A stretch of DNA of 64,000 nucleotides from Verrucomicrobia subdivision 6 bacterium. GTDB taxonomy: Bacteria > Verrucomicrobiota > Verrucomicrobiia > Methylacidiphilales > Verrucolacustridaceae. How positions within the stretch are numbered: the first letter of the stretch is position 1; each line of letters opens with the position of its first letter. The notes beneath the pieces were generated by a model. That model did no database searches. It was not told the origin of the DNA and worked only from the letters and a program-made list of their open reading frames with translations. Below, piece by piece: positions 52,536-61,925 of the stretch. The stretch is taken from contig CAMCFB010000001.1 in the NCBI GenBank assembly GCA_945874125.1, forward strand, positions 1 through 64,000. The letters run 5' to 3'. Both the position numbers and the translations under genes were made by a program.

Positions 52536-53690
52536 GTTTCGTCTCGTCCGAATCGCGTCCTCCACCTCACGGGCCGCTCGGGATGCCGCCCCCGGACCAC
52601 CCAACTTTTTGGCCACCTCACGAATCCTACCCGCCATAACCTCTGCCCCCTTTGGATTTCGCAAAATCTGTAAAGCGGCTCGCGCCAGTCGCCCCGGCTC
52701 CGCCGCTCCCTGCAGGAACTCCGGCACCACTTTCTCGCCCGCGAGCACATTGACCATCGACAGGTAGGGTAACTTAACCACCATGCGCGCCACCCAGTAC
52801 GTCAGCCAAGAGGCCCGATAAATCACCAACATGGGCAAGCCGGCCATGGCACACTCCAAGGTCGCCGTGCCCGACGCCACCAGCGCCAGAGAGCAGCGCG
52901 TCAACTGCGTCAGGGACTGCCCCGAAACGATATCCAAACTCACGCCACTCATCGGATATGTCGCCCAAATTTCCTCCAACTTTTGCCTCATCTCATGGTC
53001 GGTCGCCATCGAAATAAATCGGACATTGCGCTCCTCCTGCACGATCCTCTGCGCCGTCCGCAATAAGATCGGCCAATGCTGATCGATCTCCTTCGCTCGA
53101 CTCCCCGGCAAGAGCGCCACACACGGAATCTCATCCCGCCCCGCATGGGACTGCTGAATCCAACGATCCGGCAACGGGTGCCCCACCCACTGGGTCCTCA
53201 ATTTTGGGGCGTGCTGGGCAAACCAATCCACCTCAAAAGGAAAGATGACCAACAGCCGCTCTAAGATTTTCTCCATCAACTTGGCTCGGCCCGCCTTCCA
53301 CGCCCACACCTGCGGGCTGACATAATAAATCAAGGCGGGAGAACCTGATTCCCGATGAAGGTCTCGAGCCAAACGCAAATTGAACCCTGGATAATCCACC
53401 AAGATCACCACGTCGGGATGGATCTCCGCAATATCGTGCTTCACCTCCCGGAAGATTTTCAGAAACTTCGGCAGATTCCGCAGCACATCGGTCAACCCCA
53501 CCACCGCATGTTTCGCCAAATCGAAACTCTGTTCCTGCCCGGCCGCTTTCAACATCGGCCCGCCCACCCCAAACGCCCGCAACTTCGGATTCTTCTTCAA
53601 CTCCCGTAAAAGATCCGCCGCCAACCGATCCCCGCTGGCCTCGCCGGCCACCAGGTACACCCGCGACTCCACCTGCTCTTTCAAACTCAT
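52473..53690 (-). CDS. lpxB: Lipid-A-disaccharide synthase
   Basis: GT19 enzyme joining UDP-2,3-diacylglucosamine and lipid X at the inner membrane. The 405-residue protein has VAGEASGDRLAADL, VDYPGFNLRLA, YYVSPQVWAWKAGRAK, LLPGSRAKEI and the sugar-nucleotide signature ALVASGTATLE. The frame is open to 53717, but the ATG at 53690 overlaps the previous stop as ATGA. The C-terminal tail overlaps ispA by 63 bases. Confidence 0.95.
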   Translation of the reverse strand: MSLKEQVESRVYLVAGEASGDRLAADLLRELKKNPKLRAFGVGGPMLKAAGQEQSFDLAKHAVVGLTDVLRNLPKFLKIFREVKHDIAEIHPDVVILVDYPGFNLRLARDLHRESGSPALIYYVSPQVWAWKAGRAKLMEKILERLLVIFPFEVDWFAQHAPKLRTQWVGHPLPDRWIQQSHAGRDEIPCVALLPGSRAKEIDQHWPILLRTAQRIVQEERNVRFISMATDHEMRQKLEEIWATYPMSGVSLDIVSGQSLTQLTRCSLALVASGTATLECAMAGLPMLVIYRASWLTYWVARMVVKLPYLSMVNVLAGEKVVPEFLQGAAEPGRLARAALQILRNPKGAEVMAGRIREVAKKLGGPGAASRAAREVEDAIRTRRNLVIAAKKSVRDSEEGSGRGA

Positions 53691-54613
53691 GCCCCCACCG
53701 GGGTCATCTGACCGCATATCTGGGAAGCCAACTTCAGCGCCTCAAACCCATGCGCCCCCGCCACGCGCGGATCCGTATTCTCACGCACATTCATCACAAA
53801 CTCCGCTAACTGATTCTTCAGCGGTTCCCCTTTCATCACCGGAATTTTATCCCGCGTGATTTTGCCCTCCAATCTCTTGTAAATCTCCCCCTCCTGTTTC
53901 ATATAGTCCAAGGACAGATACGCGTCGTCCTGAAACACCCGAATCTTTCGTAATTTTTCGGGGCTAATGCGGCTCGTCGTCAGATTGGCCACACACCCGT
54001 TGGCAAAACGAATTCGCGCATTGGCAATATCCTCGCCCTTGCTCAGGACAGGCACACCCACCGCATCCACCGAAGTCACGGGCGATCGCACCAGATGCAA
54101 AATAATCTCCAGATCGTGAATCATGAGATCCATCACCACGCCGATGTCGGTGCTTCTTCCCGGAAAGGGGGACAACCGATGCGCCTCAATAAAACGCGGT
54201 CGGCCTAACCTCTCCTCCAGCGCCGCCAGCACTGGATTAAATCTCTCCACATGCCCGACCGCTAATTTCGCCCCATGCTTCTCGGCCAGATCCACCAGCT
54301 TCCGCGCCTCCGCCGTATCCATCGCCATCGGCTTTTCCACCAGCACGTGCTTGCCTTGCCTTAAAAAAGGTTCCGCAATTGCTAAATGAGTCATGGTCGG
54401 CGTCACGATGCTGGCCGCGTCGACCGCCTCCACCATTTCTGCCAAAGAGGCAAACGCCCGCGTCCGACACTTCGCCGCAATCTTTCGGGCTGTCTCGGGG
54501 TTGGAATCATGCACCCCCACCAACTCCGCTTCGGCCAGCTCCGCATAGATCCGCGCGTGCTCCTTGCCCATGTGACCCACCCCCGCCACGCCTACTTTCA
54601 CTTTCTGGCTCAT
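53687..54613 (-). CDS. Gfo/Idh/MocA-family oxidoreductase in the lipid A cluster (possible GnnA)
   Basis: A 308-residue NAD(P)-dependent sugar oxidoreductase. The Rossmann loop VGVAGVGHMGKEHARIY is N-terminal, then VEKPMAMD with the catalytic Lys, VGHVERFNP, and DLMIHDLEI with the Asp-His pair. It sits between lpxI and lpxB with ATGA overlaps on both sides. GnnA, a member of this family, oxidises UDP-GlcNAc at C3 to allow amide-linked lipid A in Acidithiobacillus and Leptospira, where it is linked to lpx genes. That role is an inference; no gnnB aminotransferase is seen here. Confidence 0.8.
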   Translation of the reverse strand: MSQKVKVGVAGVGHMGKEHARIYAELAEAELVGVHDSNPETARKIAAKCRTRAFASLAEMVEAVDAASIVTPTMTHLAIAEPFLRQGKHVLVEKPMAMDTAEARKLVDLAEKHGAKLAVGHVERFNPVLAALEERLGRPRFIEAHRLSPFPGRSTDIGVVMDLMIHDLEIILHLVRSPVTSVDAVGVPVLSKGEDIANARIRFANGCVANLTTSRISPEKLRKIRVFQDDAYLSLDYMKQEGEIYKRLEGKITRDKIPVMKGEPLKNQLAEFVMNVRENTDPRVAGAHGFEALKLASQICGQMTPVGA

Positions 54614-55428
54614 TTGCCCCCCTTGCCCGCCTGCCCCCAAAGAGTGACTTTGTGCCGAAGGGCTAACTTTTTCACTTCATCCTGGTCCAAAATCAAAGTT
54701 TTTTTCGCCTCCACCACCAGCACACTCACCCTTCCCTCCGCCGCCGCTCGAATCGTTTGCGGTCCCACCACCGGCACATCAAAACGCATATCCTGCCCCG
54801 GGGAAGTTACTTTGATCGCGACCCCACCACCACCCGCGATGGCTCCACCCCTGCGCAAGGTCTCATCCGTGCCGTCAAAGCCCTCCACCGCCATCACCGT
54901 TCCCTGCTTCACCACCAAACTTTGCCCGATATTCAGCTTGGCCACCGCTTTGGCCAGGGGCCAACCGAAGGTAATGTCCGCCGCAAGATGCGCGGGCGGA
55001 TTCGGCCCGGCCAAAATCCCAGGCCCAGCCAAATGCTCCTCCATAAAAGTCGTTGCCGGTAAAACCCGGATGCCCGCTTTGCCCAACTCCGCCGCCACCG
55101 CCCCAAAAAGTGTCGCCGCATTTTTTTCCTTCAGCCGAGCCAGAATCCACAGCGCCCTCCAATCGGGTCGCAAATCGAAAAGTCGTTTGGGGGTGATCTG
55201 ACCCGCAAAAATCGCCTCCCGCACCCCCGCCTTTTTAAAAAACGAGATCAACTTCCCCAACTGCCCCACCCGCAACCACTCGGTCGGCTGCCCTCGTGCC
55301 GCCACCCTCGCTTCCGTCTCGCCCGTGAAGGCCGCCACCACCAAAGACACCCCCAGAGCCCTCGCCCCATCCAACACTTGGAGAGGATAGATCCCCCTGC
55401 CCGCCACCAAACCAATCTTGCCCTTCAT
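54610..55428 (-). CDS. lpxI: UDP-2,3-diacylglucosamine pyrophosphatase LpxI
   Basis: Hydrolyses UDP-2,3-diacylglucosamine to lipid X; an alternative to LpxH. The 272-residue protein begins MKGKIGLVAGRGIYPLQVL, with IFAGQITPKRLFDLRPDW, an AADITFGWPLAKAVA stretch, and VVKQGTVMAVEGFDGTDETLRRGG, matching the LpxI/DUF1009 family. The ATG at 55428 is chosen over a TTG three bases earlier. It leads the lpxI-oxidoreductase-lpxB unit and is divergent from nusA. Confidence 0.94.
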   Translation of the reverse strand: MKGKIGLVAGRGIYPLQVLDGARALGVSLVVAAFTGETEARVAARGQPTEWLRVGQLGKLISFFKKAGVREAIFAGQITPKRLFDLRPDWRALWILARLKEKNAATLFGAVAAELGKAGIRVLPATTFMEEHLAGPGILAGPNPPAHLAADITFGWPLAKAVAKLNIGQSLVVKQGTVMAVEGFDGTDETLRRGGAIAGGGGVAIKVTSPGQDMRFDVPVVGPQTIRAAAEGRVSVLVVEAKKTLILDQDEVKKLALRHKVTLWGQAGKGGK

Positions 55429-55468
55429 CAATGGGTTACACCCCAGAACGGGATGGCAATTTCATGGA

Positions 55469-55496
55469 TTGACCGATTCATGGGTTTTGATACGAT
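55469..55496 (+). promoter_or_regulatory. Promoter of nusA-infB-rbfA
   Basis: TTGACC (55469-55474), a 16-base spacer and TACGAT (55491-55496). Unlike most others in the window it is followed by a leader of about 95 bases before the nusA ATG. Confidence 0.6.
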
Positions 55497-55520
55497 TTGA
55501 AAGGAGTCGTCTCGCGGCGG

Positions 55521-55601
55521 ATGTTGGGTGGGAACTCGAAGGTTTCCACCCTTTTTTTCGCCAAAAGAGGTCTCCGAAAACCAAAAAAGATAAGCACATG
55601 A
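55521..55601 (+). CDS. Possible 26-codon leader ORF overlapping nusA start
   Basis: An ATG at 55521 opens a 26-codon frame that runs through the terminator hairpin and ends with a TGA overlapping the nusA ATG (ATGA). The peptide is basic, rich in Lys, Arg and Ser. AGGAG at 55501-55505 is rather far upstream (15 bases). It may be chance; if translated, it could affect the terminator and couple to nusA. Confidence 0.3.
   Translation: MLGGNSKVSTLFFAKRGLRKPKKIST
55526..55558 (+). terminator. Intrinsic terminator (attenuator) in the nusA leader
   Basis: A 10-bp stem (55526-55535 with 55542-55551, one G-U pair) closes a six-base loop TCGAAG and is followed at once by seven T (55552-55558). It lies between the promoter and the nusA start, so it should stop part of the transcripts and act as an attenuator. 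Confidence 0.75.
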
Positions 55602-56860
55602 ACACACAAGACTTCCTCACAGTACTCGATTACATGGAAAAGGAGAAGGGCATAAGCCGCAAGGTGATGGGCACAGTCATCGAGAATGCCCTGATTACCG
55701 CCGCCCACAAGACCTACCCTCTCGAGACTGAAATTCGCGTCAACCTCGACCAAAAATCGGGTAAGATCCAAATGTTCGCCAAACTCAAGGCCAGCGACCG
55801 GGCCCGTCCCAACGCGGACGAAATCTCCATCGTCAAAGCCCGGGCCGTTAAACCGAACGCGCACGTCGGTGAACTCATCGAGGTCGAACTCGATGCCAGC
55901 CAGTTCGGCCGAATCGCCGCCCAAGTCTTCAAGCAGGCCATGAATCAAAATCTGCGCTCGATCGAGAAAACCATGATCATGGAAGAGTTCCAAGGTCGCG
56001 TGGGCGATATCGTCGCCGGCACCGTCCGCCGATTCGAACGGGCCGACGTCGTCATCGATCTGGGTAAGTTTGAAGGCATCATGCCCTCCCGCGAACGCGT
56101 TCCGACGGAAGAGTACACCCCCGGGGAACGCATCCGCGCTCTCGTTCTCGCCGTCCAATCGGGTCAGCGTGGACCCGAAATCATTCTCTCCCGCTCCAGT
56201 CCTGACTTCGTGCGCCGTCTCCTCTCCCTCGAAGTCAATGAGCTGAACGATGGCACGGTACAAATTAAAGCCCTCGCCCGTGAACCCGGTTTCCGGACGA
56301 AGATTGCGGTTTGGTCGGACGTGGAAAAAGTCGATCCCGTCGGCGCCTGCGTCGGCATCCGCGGTTCCCGTGTGAAAAATATTGTGCGAGAGCTCAACAA
56401 CGAGAAGGTCGATCTTTTCCGCTGGTCCCCCAATATTCATGAACTGGTCATTGAAGCCCTCAAACCCGCCAAACTGCGTAAGATCGAAATCGACGAAACC
56501 AATCGCCGTGTCCGCGCTTTGGTCGACGCGGAGAATCTCTCCCTCGCCATCGGCCGAAAAGGTCACAACGCCCGCCTAGCCAGTCGCCTGACCGGCTGGA
56601 GCATCGACGTGGAAGAGGACAAAACGGAAGTCCAAGGCTTCGAACAAAAGCTGGAAGCCGCCGTCCAAGGCCTGGCCTCCATTCTTGGCATCGAACTCGC
56701 CCTCGCCCAAAAAATTGCGTCGGTCGGATTCAGCACGGCTGAGGCCATCGCCGAGGCCAGCGACTCGGACTTGGCTGAGGCCGTACCCGATCTCACCCCT
56801 GAACAAGTCCGGGAGATTCGCACCAAGGCTCAGGCAGCCCTCTCAGCCGCCAAGACCTGA
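55598..56860 (+). CDS. nusA: Transcription termination/antitermination factor NusA
   Basis: RNA-polymerase-binding elongation factor. The 420 residues comprise the N-terminal polymerase-binding domain (to about 130), an S1 domain (GDIVAGTVRRFERADVVIDLG), two KH domains (VGACVGIRGSRVKNIVREL; SLAIGRKGHNARLAS) and a C-terminal helix-hairpin-helix-like tail (FSTAEAIAEASDSDLAEAVPDL). It lacks the long acidic repeats of E. coli NusA. The frame opens upstream at 55418, but the conserved part starts at the ATG at 55598. rimP, usually upstream, is absent. infB follows 20 bases later. Confidence 0.96.
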   Translation: MNTQDFLTVLDYMEKEKGISRKVMGTVIENALITAAHKTYPLETEIRVNLDQKSGKIQMFAKLKASDRARPNADEISIVKARAVKPNAHVGELIEVELDASQFGRIAAQVFKQAMNQNLRSIEKTMIMEEFQGRVGDIVAGTVRRFERADVVIDLGKFEGIMPSRERVPTEEYTPGERIRALVLAVQSGQRGPEIILSRSSPDFVRRLLSLEVNELNDGTVQIKALAREPGFRTKIAVWSDVEKVDPVGACVGIRGSRVKNIVRELNNEKVDLFRWSPNIHELVIEALKPAKLRKIEIDETNRRVRALVDAENLSLAIGRKGHNARLASRLTGWSIDVEEDKTEVQGFEQKLEAAVQGLASILGIELALAQKIASVGFSTAEAIAEASDSDLAEAVPDLTPEQVREIRTKAQAALSAAKT

Positions 56861-56880
56861 AGCCCCCTCCCTCGCCCGGC

Positions 56881-58926
56881 ATGGCCACCTCGTCCACCAA
56901 AAAGACGGCCAAACCCGACGGGGAAGCCGCTCCCATAAAAAAACCACGCGCGGTCAAACCCGCCGCCCCGAAAAAGGCTCCGGCCAAGGGAAAAATTTCC
57001 CCAGCCGAACCCTCGCCCGTTGCCCCACCTGCGGTCTCTCTACCTCCCGAAGAAAAAGTTGCCCCGAAAAAAGTAGAAGCGGCACCCGCCGTCCCCCTAC
57101 CCACACCCCCAGCTCTGACGGAGGAGACGGTCGACGAATCCAAAATCATTCAGATGAAGCCCCCGATCCAGGTTCGGGACTTGGCGACTCGGCTCAATCT
57201 GAAGCCCTTCCAGCTGATTCATGAGCTGATGGAAATGAATGTCTTTGCCACCCTGAATCAAAATATCGAGGAGGCGGTGGCTAAAAAGATTTGCGAGAAA
57301 CGTGGGTTCGTATTTTTAGCGGAAAAACGCAAAGAGGGGGGTGGAGTCCACAAGGTCGCCCCGGTGATCGAGCCCCCCAAGGCCAAGCCCATTCCCTCCG
57401 CCAATCTCAAACCTCGGCCTCCCATTGTCACCTTCATGGGTCACGTCGATCACGGGAAAACCTCCCTGCTCGACGCCATTCGGCGAGCCAAAGTAGCCGC
57501 GGGCGAAGCGGGCGGCATCACCCAGCACATCGGGGCCTACACGGTGAAGCGGGGTGAAAACACGATTACCTTTCTCGATACCCCAGGCCACGAGGCTTTC
57601 ACCGCCATGCGTGCCCGCGGGGCCAACGTCACCGATATCGTGGTCCTCGTGGTCGCCGCGGACGACGGCATTAAGCCGCAAACTTTGGAAGCCCTTCGTC
57701 ACGCCCAAGCGGCCAAGGTGACCATTATGGTCGCCATCAATAAAGTGGATCTACCCAACGCCAACCTCGACAAGGTCAAAGGCCAACTGCAAGAGCTGGG
57801 CCTCGCCCCCGAAGAGTGGGGTGGCCAAACCGTCGTCTGCGAAGTTTCCGCCACCAAAGGCACCGGCATTGAAAAACTTTTGGAAATGATCGCTCTCCAA
57901 TCGGAAGTTTTGGAACTGCGGGCCGATCCGACAGGTCTCGCCCTTGCCCGCGTGATTGAGACCCAAATTGAGACGGGTCGCGGTCCCACTGCCACCGTCC
58001 TCGTCCAGCAAGGTTGCCTCAAGGTGGGCGACTCCTTTGTTTGCGGACCCCACCAAGGAAAAGTCAAAGCACTCTTTGATGATGGGGGAAATTCGATCAA
58101 AACGGCTGGTCCCTCGGTCCCCGCACGAATCGTCGGGTTAAGCGGTGCCCCCTCCCCTGGCGAAGAAGTTGTGGTCGTTGGCTCGGAGCGGGAGGCTCGC
58201 TCGATCGTCGAAGAGCGGCAAGAGGCCCAAAGGGCCACCCGCTTGGCCGCCGGACCTGGTGCTCCCGCGGGTGTCACCTTAGAAAATCTTTTCGCCAGTA
58301 TCGCCGAAGGTCAGAAAAAGTGTCTGCGCGTTGTCCTCAAAGGCGACGTGCAAGGCTCGGTCGAGGCGATCGTGGAGGCCATTCGCAAAATCCAAAGCCA
58401 AAAAGTGACTTTGGAAATTATTCTTTCCGCCATCGGACCTATTGCCGAATCAGATATTCTTTTGGCCAAAGCCTCGGGCGCAGTTGTGATTGGTTTCAAC
58501 ACCAAGACGGATAACTCGGCGGCCAACGCGGCCAAGCGCGAGGGAATCCAGATCAAACTTTTCAGTATTATTTATGAACTGGTCGATCAGGTGAAGGAGG
58601 CCATGACCGGCCTGCTCGATCCCGAACTTCGCGAAAGCCCGCTCGGAAACGCCTTGGTCAAAAAAGTATTCGAACTTTCCAAATTCATGGTCGCGGGTTG
58701 CCAAGTGCAGAGCGGACGAATCACCAAAAGCGGACGGGCCCGCGTCATCCGCAAGAAACAGCCGATTTACGACGGTGCCGTGGTTACCCTTAAACGATTC
58801 CAAGAGGATGTTCCCGAAGTGCGCCAAGGATTGGAGTGCGGGATTCGTCTGGGCAACTTCGACGAATACGAAGAGGGCGACATCATCGAGTGTTACCAAC
58901 TCGAAAAAGTCCCCCAAACTCTCTAA
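56881..58926 (+). CDS. infB: Translation initiation factor IF-2
   Basis: GTPase that places initiator tRNA on the 30S subunit. The 681-residue protein has a Lys/Pro/Ala-rich disordered N-terminus (to about 90), an IF2_N-type segment ([21 protein letters not shown]), then the G domain with [16 protein letters not shown] and NKVD, followed by domains II-IV ending [13 protein letters not shown]. It is shorter at the N-terminus than the E. coli alpha form. It lies between nusA and rbfA in the standard order. Confidence 0.97.
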   Translation: MATSSTKKTAKPDGEAAPIKKPRAVKPAAPKKAPAKGKISPAEPSPVAPPAVSLPPEEKVAPKKVEAAPAVPLPTPPALTEETVDESKIIQMKPPIQVRDLATRLNLKPFQLIHELMEMNVFATLNQNIEEAVAKKICEKRGFVFLAEKRKEGGGVHKVAPVIEPPKAKPIPSANLKPRPPIVTFMGHVDHGKTSLLDAIRRAKVAAGEAGGITQHIGAYTVKRGENTITFLDTPGHEAFTAMRARGANVTDIVVLVVAADDGIKPQTLEALRHAQAAKVTIMVAINKVDLPNANLDKVKGQLQELGLAPEEWGGQTVVCEVSATKGTGIEKLLEMIALQSEVLELRADPTGLALARVIETQIETGRGPTATVLVQQGCLKVGDSFVCGPHQGKVKALFDDGGNSIKTAGPSVPARIVGLSGAPSPGEEVVVVGSEREARSIVEERQEAQRATRLAAGPGAPAGVTLENLFASIAEGQKKCLRVVLKGDVQGSVEAIVEAIRKIQSQKVTLEIILSAIGPIAESDILLAKASGAVVIGFNTKTDNSAANAAKREGIQIKLFSIIYELVDQVKEAMTGLLDPELRESPLGNALVKKVFELSKFMVAGCQVQSGRITKSGRARVIRKKQPIYDGAVVTLKRFQEDVPEVRQGLECGIRLGNFDEYEEGDIIECYQLEKVPQTL

Positions 58927-58964
58927 CGACTTTCCTCCCCAACAAATTGGGCTAGGTTTTTTTC

Positions 58965-59315
58965 ATGCCCAGTCGTCGCCTCTTTCGGGTGTCAGAATCG
59001 ATCCGCTCGGTCCTCGCGCGCCTCGTGAGTCGCGAACGGACTCTCGAAGGAAAACTCATCACCATCACGGGGGTCGAGGTCAGCCCCGATCTTCGCCATG
59101 CCCAGATTTATGTAACTCACTTGGATGGGTCCTCGCCCGATGCGGACGTCATCCACACCCTCAATATGTTGAAAGAGGAGTGGCAGGGTGAGTTGAACAA
59201 GACCTTGCACATCAAGTACACCCCTCGCCTTCATTTCCATGTGGATGAAGCCCAGCGTCGCGGCGACCGGATTCTTCAGATCATGACCGAGATCGAACCA
59301 CCGCCCACCCCTTAA
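58965..59315 (+). CDS. rbfA: Ribosome-binding factor A
   Basis: Late 30S maturation factor with a KH-like fold, 116 residues. The start RRLFRVSESIRSVLARLV, the central ITGVEVSPDLRHAQIYVTHL and the closing TPRLHFHVDEAQRRGDRI match the family. TAGGTT lies 6 bases before the ATG (58953-58958) with a poor -35, so it may have its own weak promoter besides readthrough from infB. Its stop overlaps the 3' end of the DUF151 gene on the other strand. Confidence 0.95.
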   Translation: MPSRRLFRVSESIRSVLARLVSRERTLEGKLITITGVEVSPDLRHAQIYVTHLDGSSPDADVIHTLNMLKEEWQGELNKTLHIKYTPRLHFHVDEAQRRGDRILQIMTEIEPPPTP

Positions 59316-59854
59316 ATCTTTTTCCCAGAGCCTTGGCCACCATCCCGTGGCTTGCCGCCCTTAGGCTCATCGCCCTCCTCTCCTCCTCCACTCTCCTCGT
59401 CGCCTGCCTCGCCCGACTCAAACTTCTTCTTCAACTCCTGCAGAAAGGGAGTCATATCCGAAACTTTGTCCCAAACACTCTTGGCGACAAAAATCGGCTT
59501 CTGCGTTTCTAGAGCCACCGCTACACAATCACTCGGCCGAGCATCGATCTCCGTGATTGAGGTGCCTCCTGGGGCAACTTGCCGCAACGTCAATCGGGCG
59601 AAATAGGTATCGTTGCGCAGGTCATTAATGATCACTCGATCCACCGTGATCGAAAAACCCTGCAAAATCAGATGAATCAGGTCGTGGGTTAAAGGTCGCT
59701 CCCGTTTTTCCCCTTTCAACAAAAGCGCAATCGAGGTTCCGACCCCGTGATCCACGTGAATGCTGAAGGTTTTTCTGTCATTCCCCAAAAAGACAGCCAT
59801 CCCGTTCGCCGCGGGCATCAACCCCAAAATCTGAACTTGGATGGCATCCGTCAT
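59312..59854 (-). CDS. Bifunctional nuclease (BFN/DUF151) family protein
   Basis: A 180-residue protein with the DUF151 core: VDRVIINDLRNDTYFARLTL and the signature EIDARPSDCVAVAL near residue 107. The plant member was described as a nuclease with DNase and RNase activity; bacterial roles are poorly known. The C-terminal 40 residues are Gly/Glu/Lys-rich and probably disordered. It is divergent from speA and converges with rbfA. Confidence 0.87.
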   Translation of the reverse strand: MTDAIQVQILGLMPAANGMAVFLGNDRKTFSIHVDHGVGTSIALLLKGEKRERPLTHDLIHLILQGFSITVDRVIINDLRNDTYFARLTLRQVAPGGTSITEIDARPSDCVAVALETQKPIFVAKSVWDKVSDMTPFLQELKKKFESGEAGDEESGGGEEGDEPKGGKPRDGGQGSGKKI

Positions 59855-59912
59855 GCCCTCACCTTATCGACTCCCCCTGCGCCCGCAAGATGCTGAAAAT
59901 GAGTGGGAATCA

Positions 59913-59940
59913 TTGCAATCTTTCCAACTCGTCGTATAAA
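59913..59940 (+). promoter_or_regulatory. Promoter of speA (leaderless layout)
   Basis: TTGCAA (59913-59918), a 16-base spacer and TATAAA (59935-59940) end 9 bases before the GTG at 59950. It is one of the closest matches to the sigma-70 consensus in the window. Confidence 0.65.
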
Positions 59941-59949
59941 GACTCCCAC

Positions 59950-61869
59950 GTGGCCGATCCTATCGAACCCTGGTCTATCGACCGCTCTCTCTCCACCTAC
60001 GGAATCCCTCGTTGGGGTAGTGGCTACTTTGGCGTCAACCCCGCCGGAAACATGACCGTGCGGCCCATGAACGGAGATGGCGCCGAAATTGATCTCGTCA
60101 AAGTCGCCACTCGCGCCCGTGAACGTGGCCTCAACTACCCCCTCCTCGTTCGTTTCCACGATCTTTTGCGTCACCGTGTCCGCGCGATTAACGAAGCCTT
60201 TGCCGATGCCATCAAATCCGCCCGCTACAAAGGCAGTTACCGGGGTGTTTTTCCGATCAAGGTCAACCAGATGCGGGAGGTCGTGGAGGAAATACTCGAC
60301 GCGGGCGAACCCTTTCACTTTGGCCTGGAAGTTGGCAGTAAACCCGAACTCTTTGCTGGCCTCGCCCACCACCGCGATCCCGAAAGTCTCCTCGTCTGCA
60401 ACGGCTACAAAGATGCGGAGTTTATCCGAACCGCTCTGCTCGGCCGGAAACTGGGCAAAAAAGTCATCCTCGTCATTGAAAAGCCGGAAGAACTCCGACT
60501 GGCCGTGGAGACCGCCCGCACCATGCAGGTCCAGCTGCTCGTCGGTGTCCGTGTTCGCCTCTCCGCCCGCGGGGTCGGAAAATGGGCTCTCTCCGGTGGG
60601 GATGACGCCAAATTTGGTCTTTCTACCAGCGAACTTCTCGAAGCCATCGAATACCTGCGCAAAGAGGGTTGTCCCGAGGCCCTGCAAATGCTCCACTTCC
60701 ACGTCGGCTCCCAAATCCCCGACATTCTCGCCTTACGCCGAGCGGTTCGCGAAGCCACCCGCTTCTACGCCCAGCTCCACCATCTCGGTCTCAAACCGAC
60801 CTACCTCGACGTCGGGGGTGGACTCGCCATCGACTATGACGGTTCCCGCAGCGACTCAGAAAGCTCGATGAACTACACTTTGGCCGAATATGCCCGTGAT
60901 GTCGTTCGCTCCGTTGCCGAGGTTTGTCGCCAAGAAAAAGTTCCCCACCCGACTCTCGTCAGTGAGAGTGGCCGCGCCACCGTGGCCCACCACTCCGTCC
61001 TCTTGGTGGAGGTTTTCGGTACCATCAATAAAACCCCTCGCCCTTTCGTTCCGGCCAAAGAGGAGGACCCTGAATTCGTTCGTCAACTCTCCGAACTCGT
61101 CTTGAATCTCTCCCGCAAAAATCGCCGCGAATCCCTCCACGATGGCCTGACCGTCAAGGAAGAGGCCGCCGCGCGGTTCGACCTTGGCCTCCTCGATCTC
61201 CCCACCAAAGCCCGCGTGGAGGACTCCTTCTGGCATCTCATCTCCAAGATCTCTGGTCTTTACCAAAATGGTCGCCCTCCACCCGAAGAAATTCGAAAGC
61301 TTCAGGAACAGCTCGGCTGCCAATACCTCTGTAACTTTAGTGTCTTTCAATCCCTGATCGACCACTGGGCCCTCAAACAGCTCTTCCCGATCGTCCCCAT
61401 CCATCGCCTCCATGAAGCCCCAACTGAGCATGGGCGTCTGGTCGATATCACCTGTGATTCGGATGGTAAAATCGACCACTTCGTCGACGGCACCGGTACT
61501 CGCTCCAGCCTTCCCCTGCACACCCTCAATGGCCAACCGTACCTCCTCGGCTTTTTCCTTCTCGGTGCTTACCAAGACGTCATGGGAGACCTGCATAACC
61601 TCTTCGGTTCGGTGAACGAGGCTCACGTCTATTTGGATCCCGATGAACCGGACGGCTTCTATATCGAAGAAACTATCCCTGGTTTCTCCATTGGCAGGGT
61701 CTTGGGGAACGTGCAGTACGAGACCTCCCAACTTTCCCGTATGATCAAATCCCAAATCGATGATGCGATCAAACAGGACAAAATGAAGGCAACCGAAGGC
61801 ATGGATCTTTTGGAAAATTACGAAAAAGGGCTCTCCCACCCGACCTACCTCAGCCTCGAAACAGCCTAA
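59950..61869 (+). CDS. speA: Biosynthetic arginine decarboxylase
   Basis: PLP enzyme converting arginine to agmatine, the first step toward putrescine. The 639-residue protein has the PLP Lys in GVFPIKVNQMREVVEEI, VGSKPELFAGLA, LHFHVGSQIPD, LDVGGGLAIDYDGS and SESGRATVAHHSV, all SpeA motifs. The frame opens at 59890, but that start lies upstream of a strong promoter. The GTG at 59950 (encoding the start of ADPIEPWSIDRS) fits the promoter spacing and the family N-terminus. Confidence 0.95.
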   Translation: MADPIEPWSIDRSLSTYGIPRWGSGYFGVNPAGNMTVRPMNGDGAEIDLVKVATRARERGLNYPLLVRFHDLLRHRVRAINEAFADAIKSARYKGSYRGVFPIKVNQMREVVEEILDAGEPFHFGLEVGSKPELFAGLAHHRDPESLLVCNGYKDAEFIRTALLGRKLGKKVILVIEKPEELRLAVETARTMQVQLLVGVRVRLSARGVGKWALSGGDDAKFGLSTSELLEAIEYLRKEGCPEALQMLHFHVGSQIPDILALRRAVREATRFYAQLHHLGLKPTYLDVGGGLAIDYDGSRSDSESSMNYTLAEYARDVVRSVAEVCRQEKVPHPTLVSESGRATVAHHSVLLVEVFGTINKTPRPFVPAKEEDPEFVRQLSELVLNLSRKNRRESLHDGLTVKEEAAARFDLGLLDLPTKARVEDSFWHLISKISGLYQNGRPPPEEIRKLQEQLGCQYLCNFSVFQSLIDHWALKQLFPIVPIHRLHEAPTEHGRLVDITCDSDGKIDHFVDGTGTRSSLPLHTLNGQPYLLGFFLLGAYQDVMGDLHNLFGSVNEAHVYLDPDEPDGFYIEETIPGFSIGRVLGNVQYETSQLSRMIKSQIDDAIKQDKMKATEGMDLLENYEKGLSHPTYLSLETA

Positions 61870-61887
61870 AACACCCCCCTTTTACCA

Positions 61888-61916
61888 TTGGCAAGCCCTT
61901 GGGGCTAAGCTAGGTT
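61888..61916 (+). promoter_or_regulatory. Promoter of DksA-like-rpsR-rpmB unit (leaderless layout)
   Basis: TTGGCA (61888-61893), a 17-base spacer and TAGGTT (61911-61916) end 9 bases before the ATG at 61926. The spacer contains an inverted repeat AGCCC-TTG-GGGCT, which could be an operator. Confidence 0.55.
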
Positions 61917-61925
61917 TGATATTTC

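Noticed and set aside
55478-56566. 362-codon minus-strand ORF opposite nusA
   Set aside because: Antisense shadow with Asp/Phe/Gly-rich composition; nusA has all family domains on the plus strand.
58936-58963. Terminator after infB
   Set aside because: The CCCAA/TTGGG stem is only 5 bp and the T-run follows after a gap; it probably reflects the TAGGTT element before rbfA.
60856-61839. 327-codon minus-strand ORF opposite speA
   Set aside because: Antisense shadow; speA motifs are continuous on plus.
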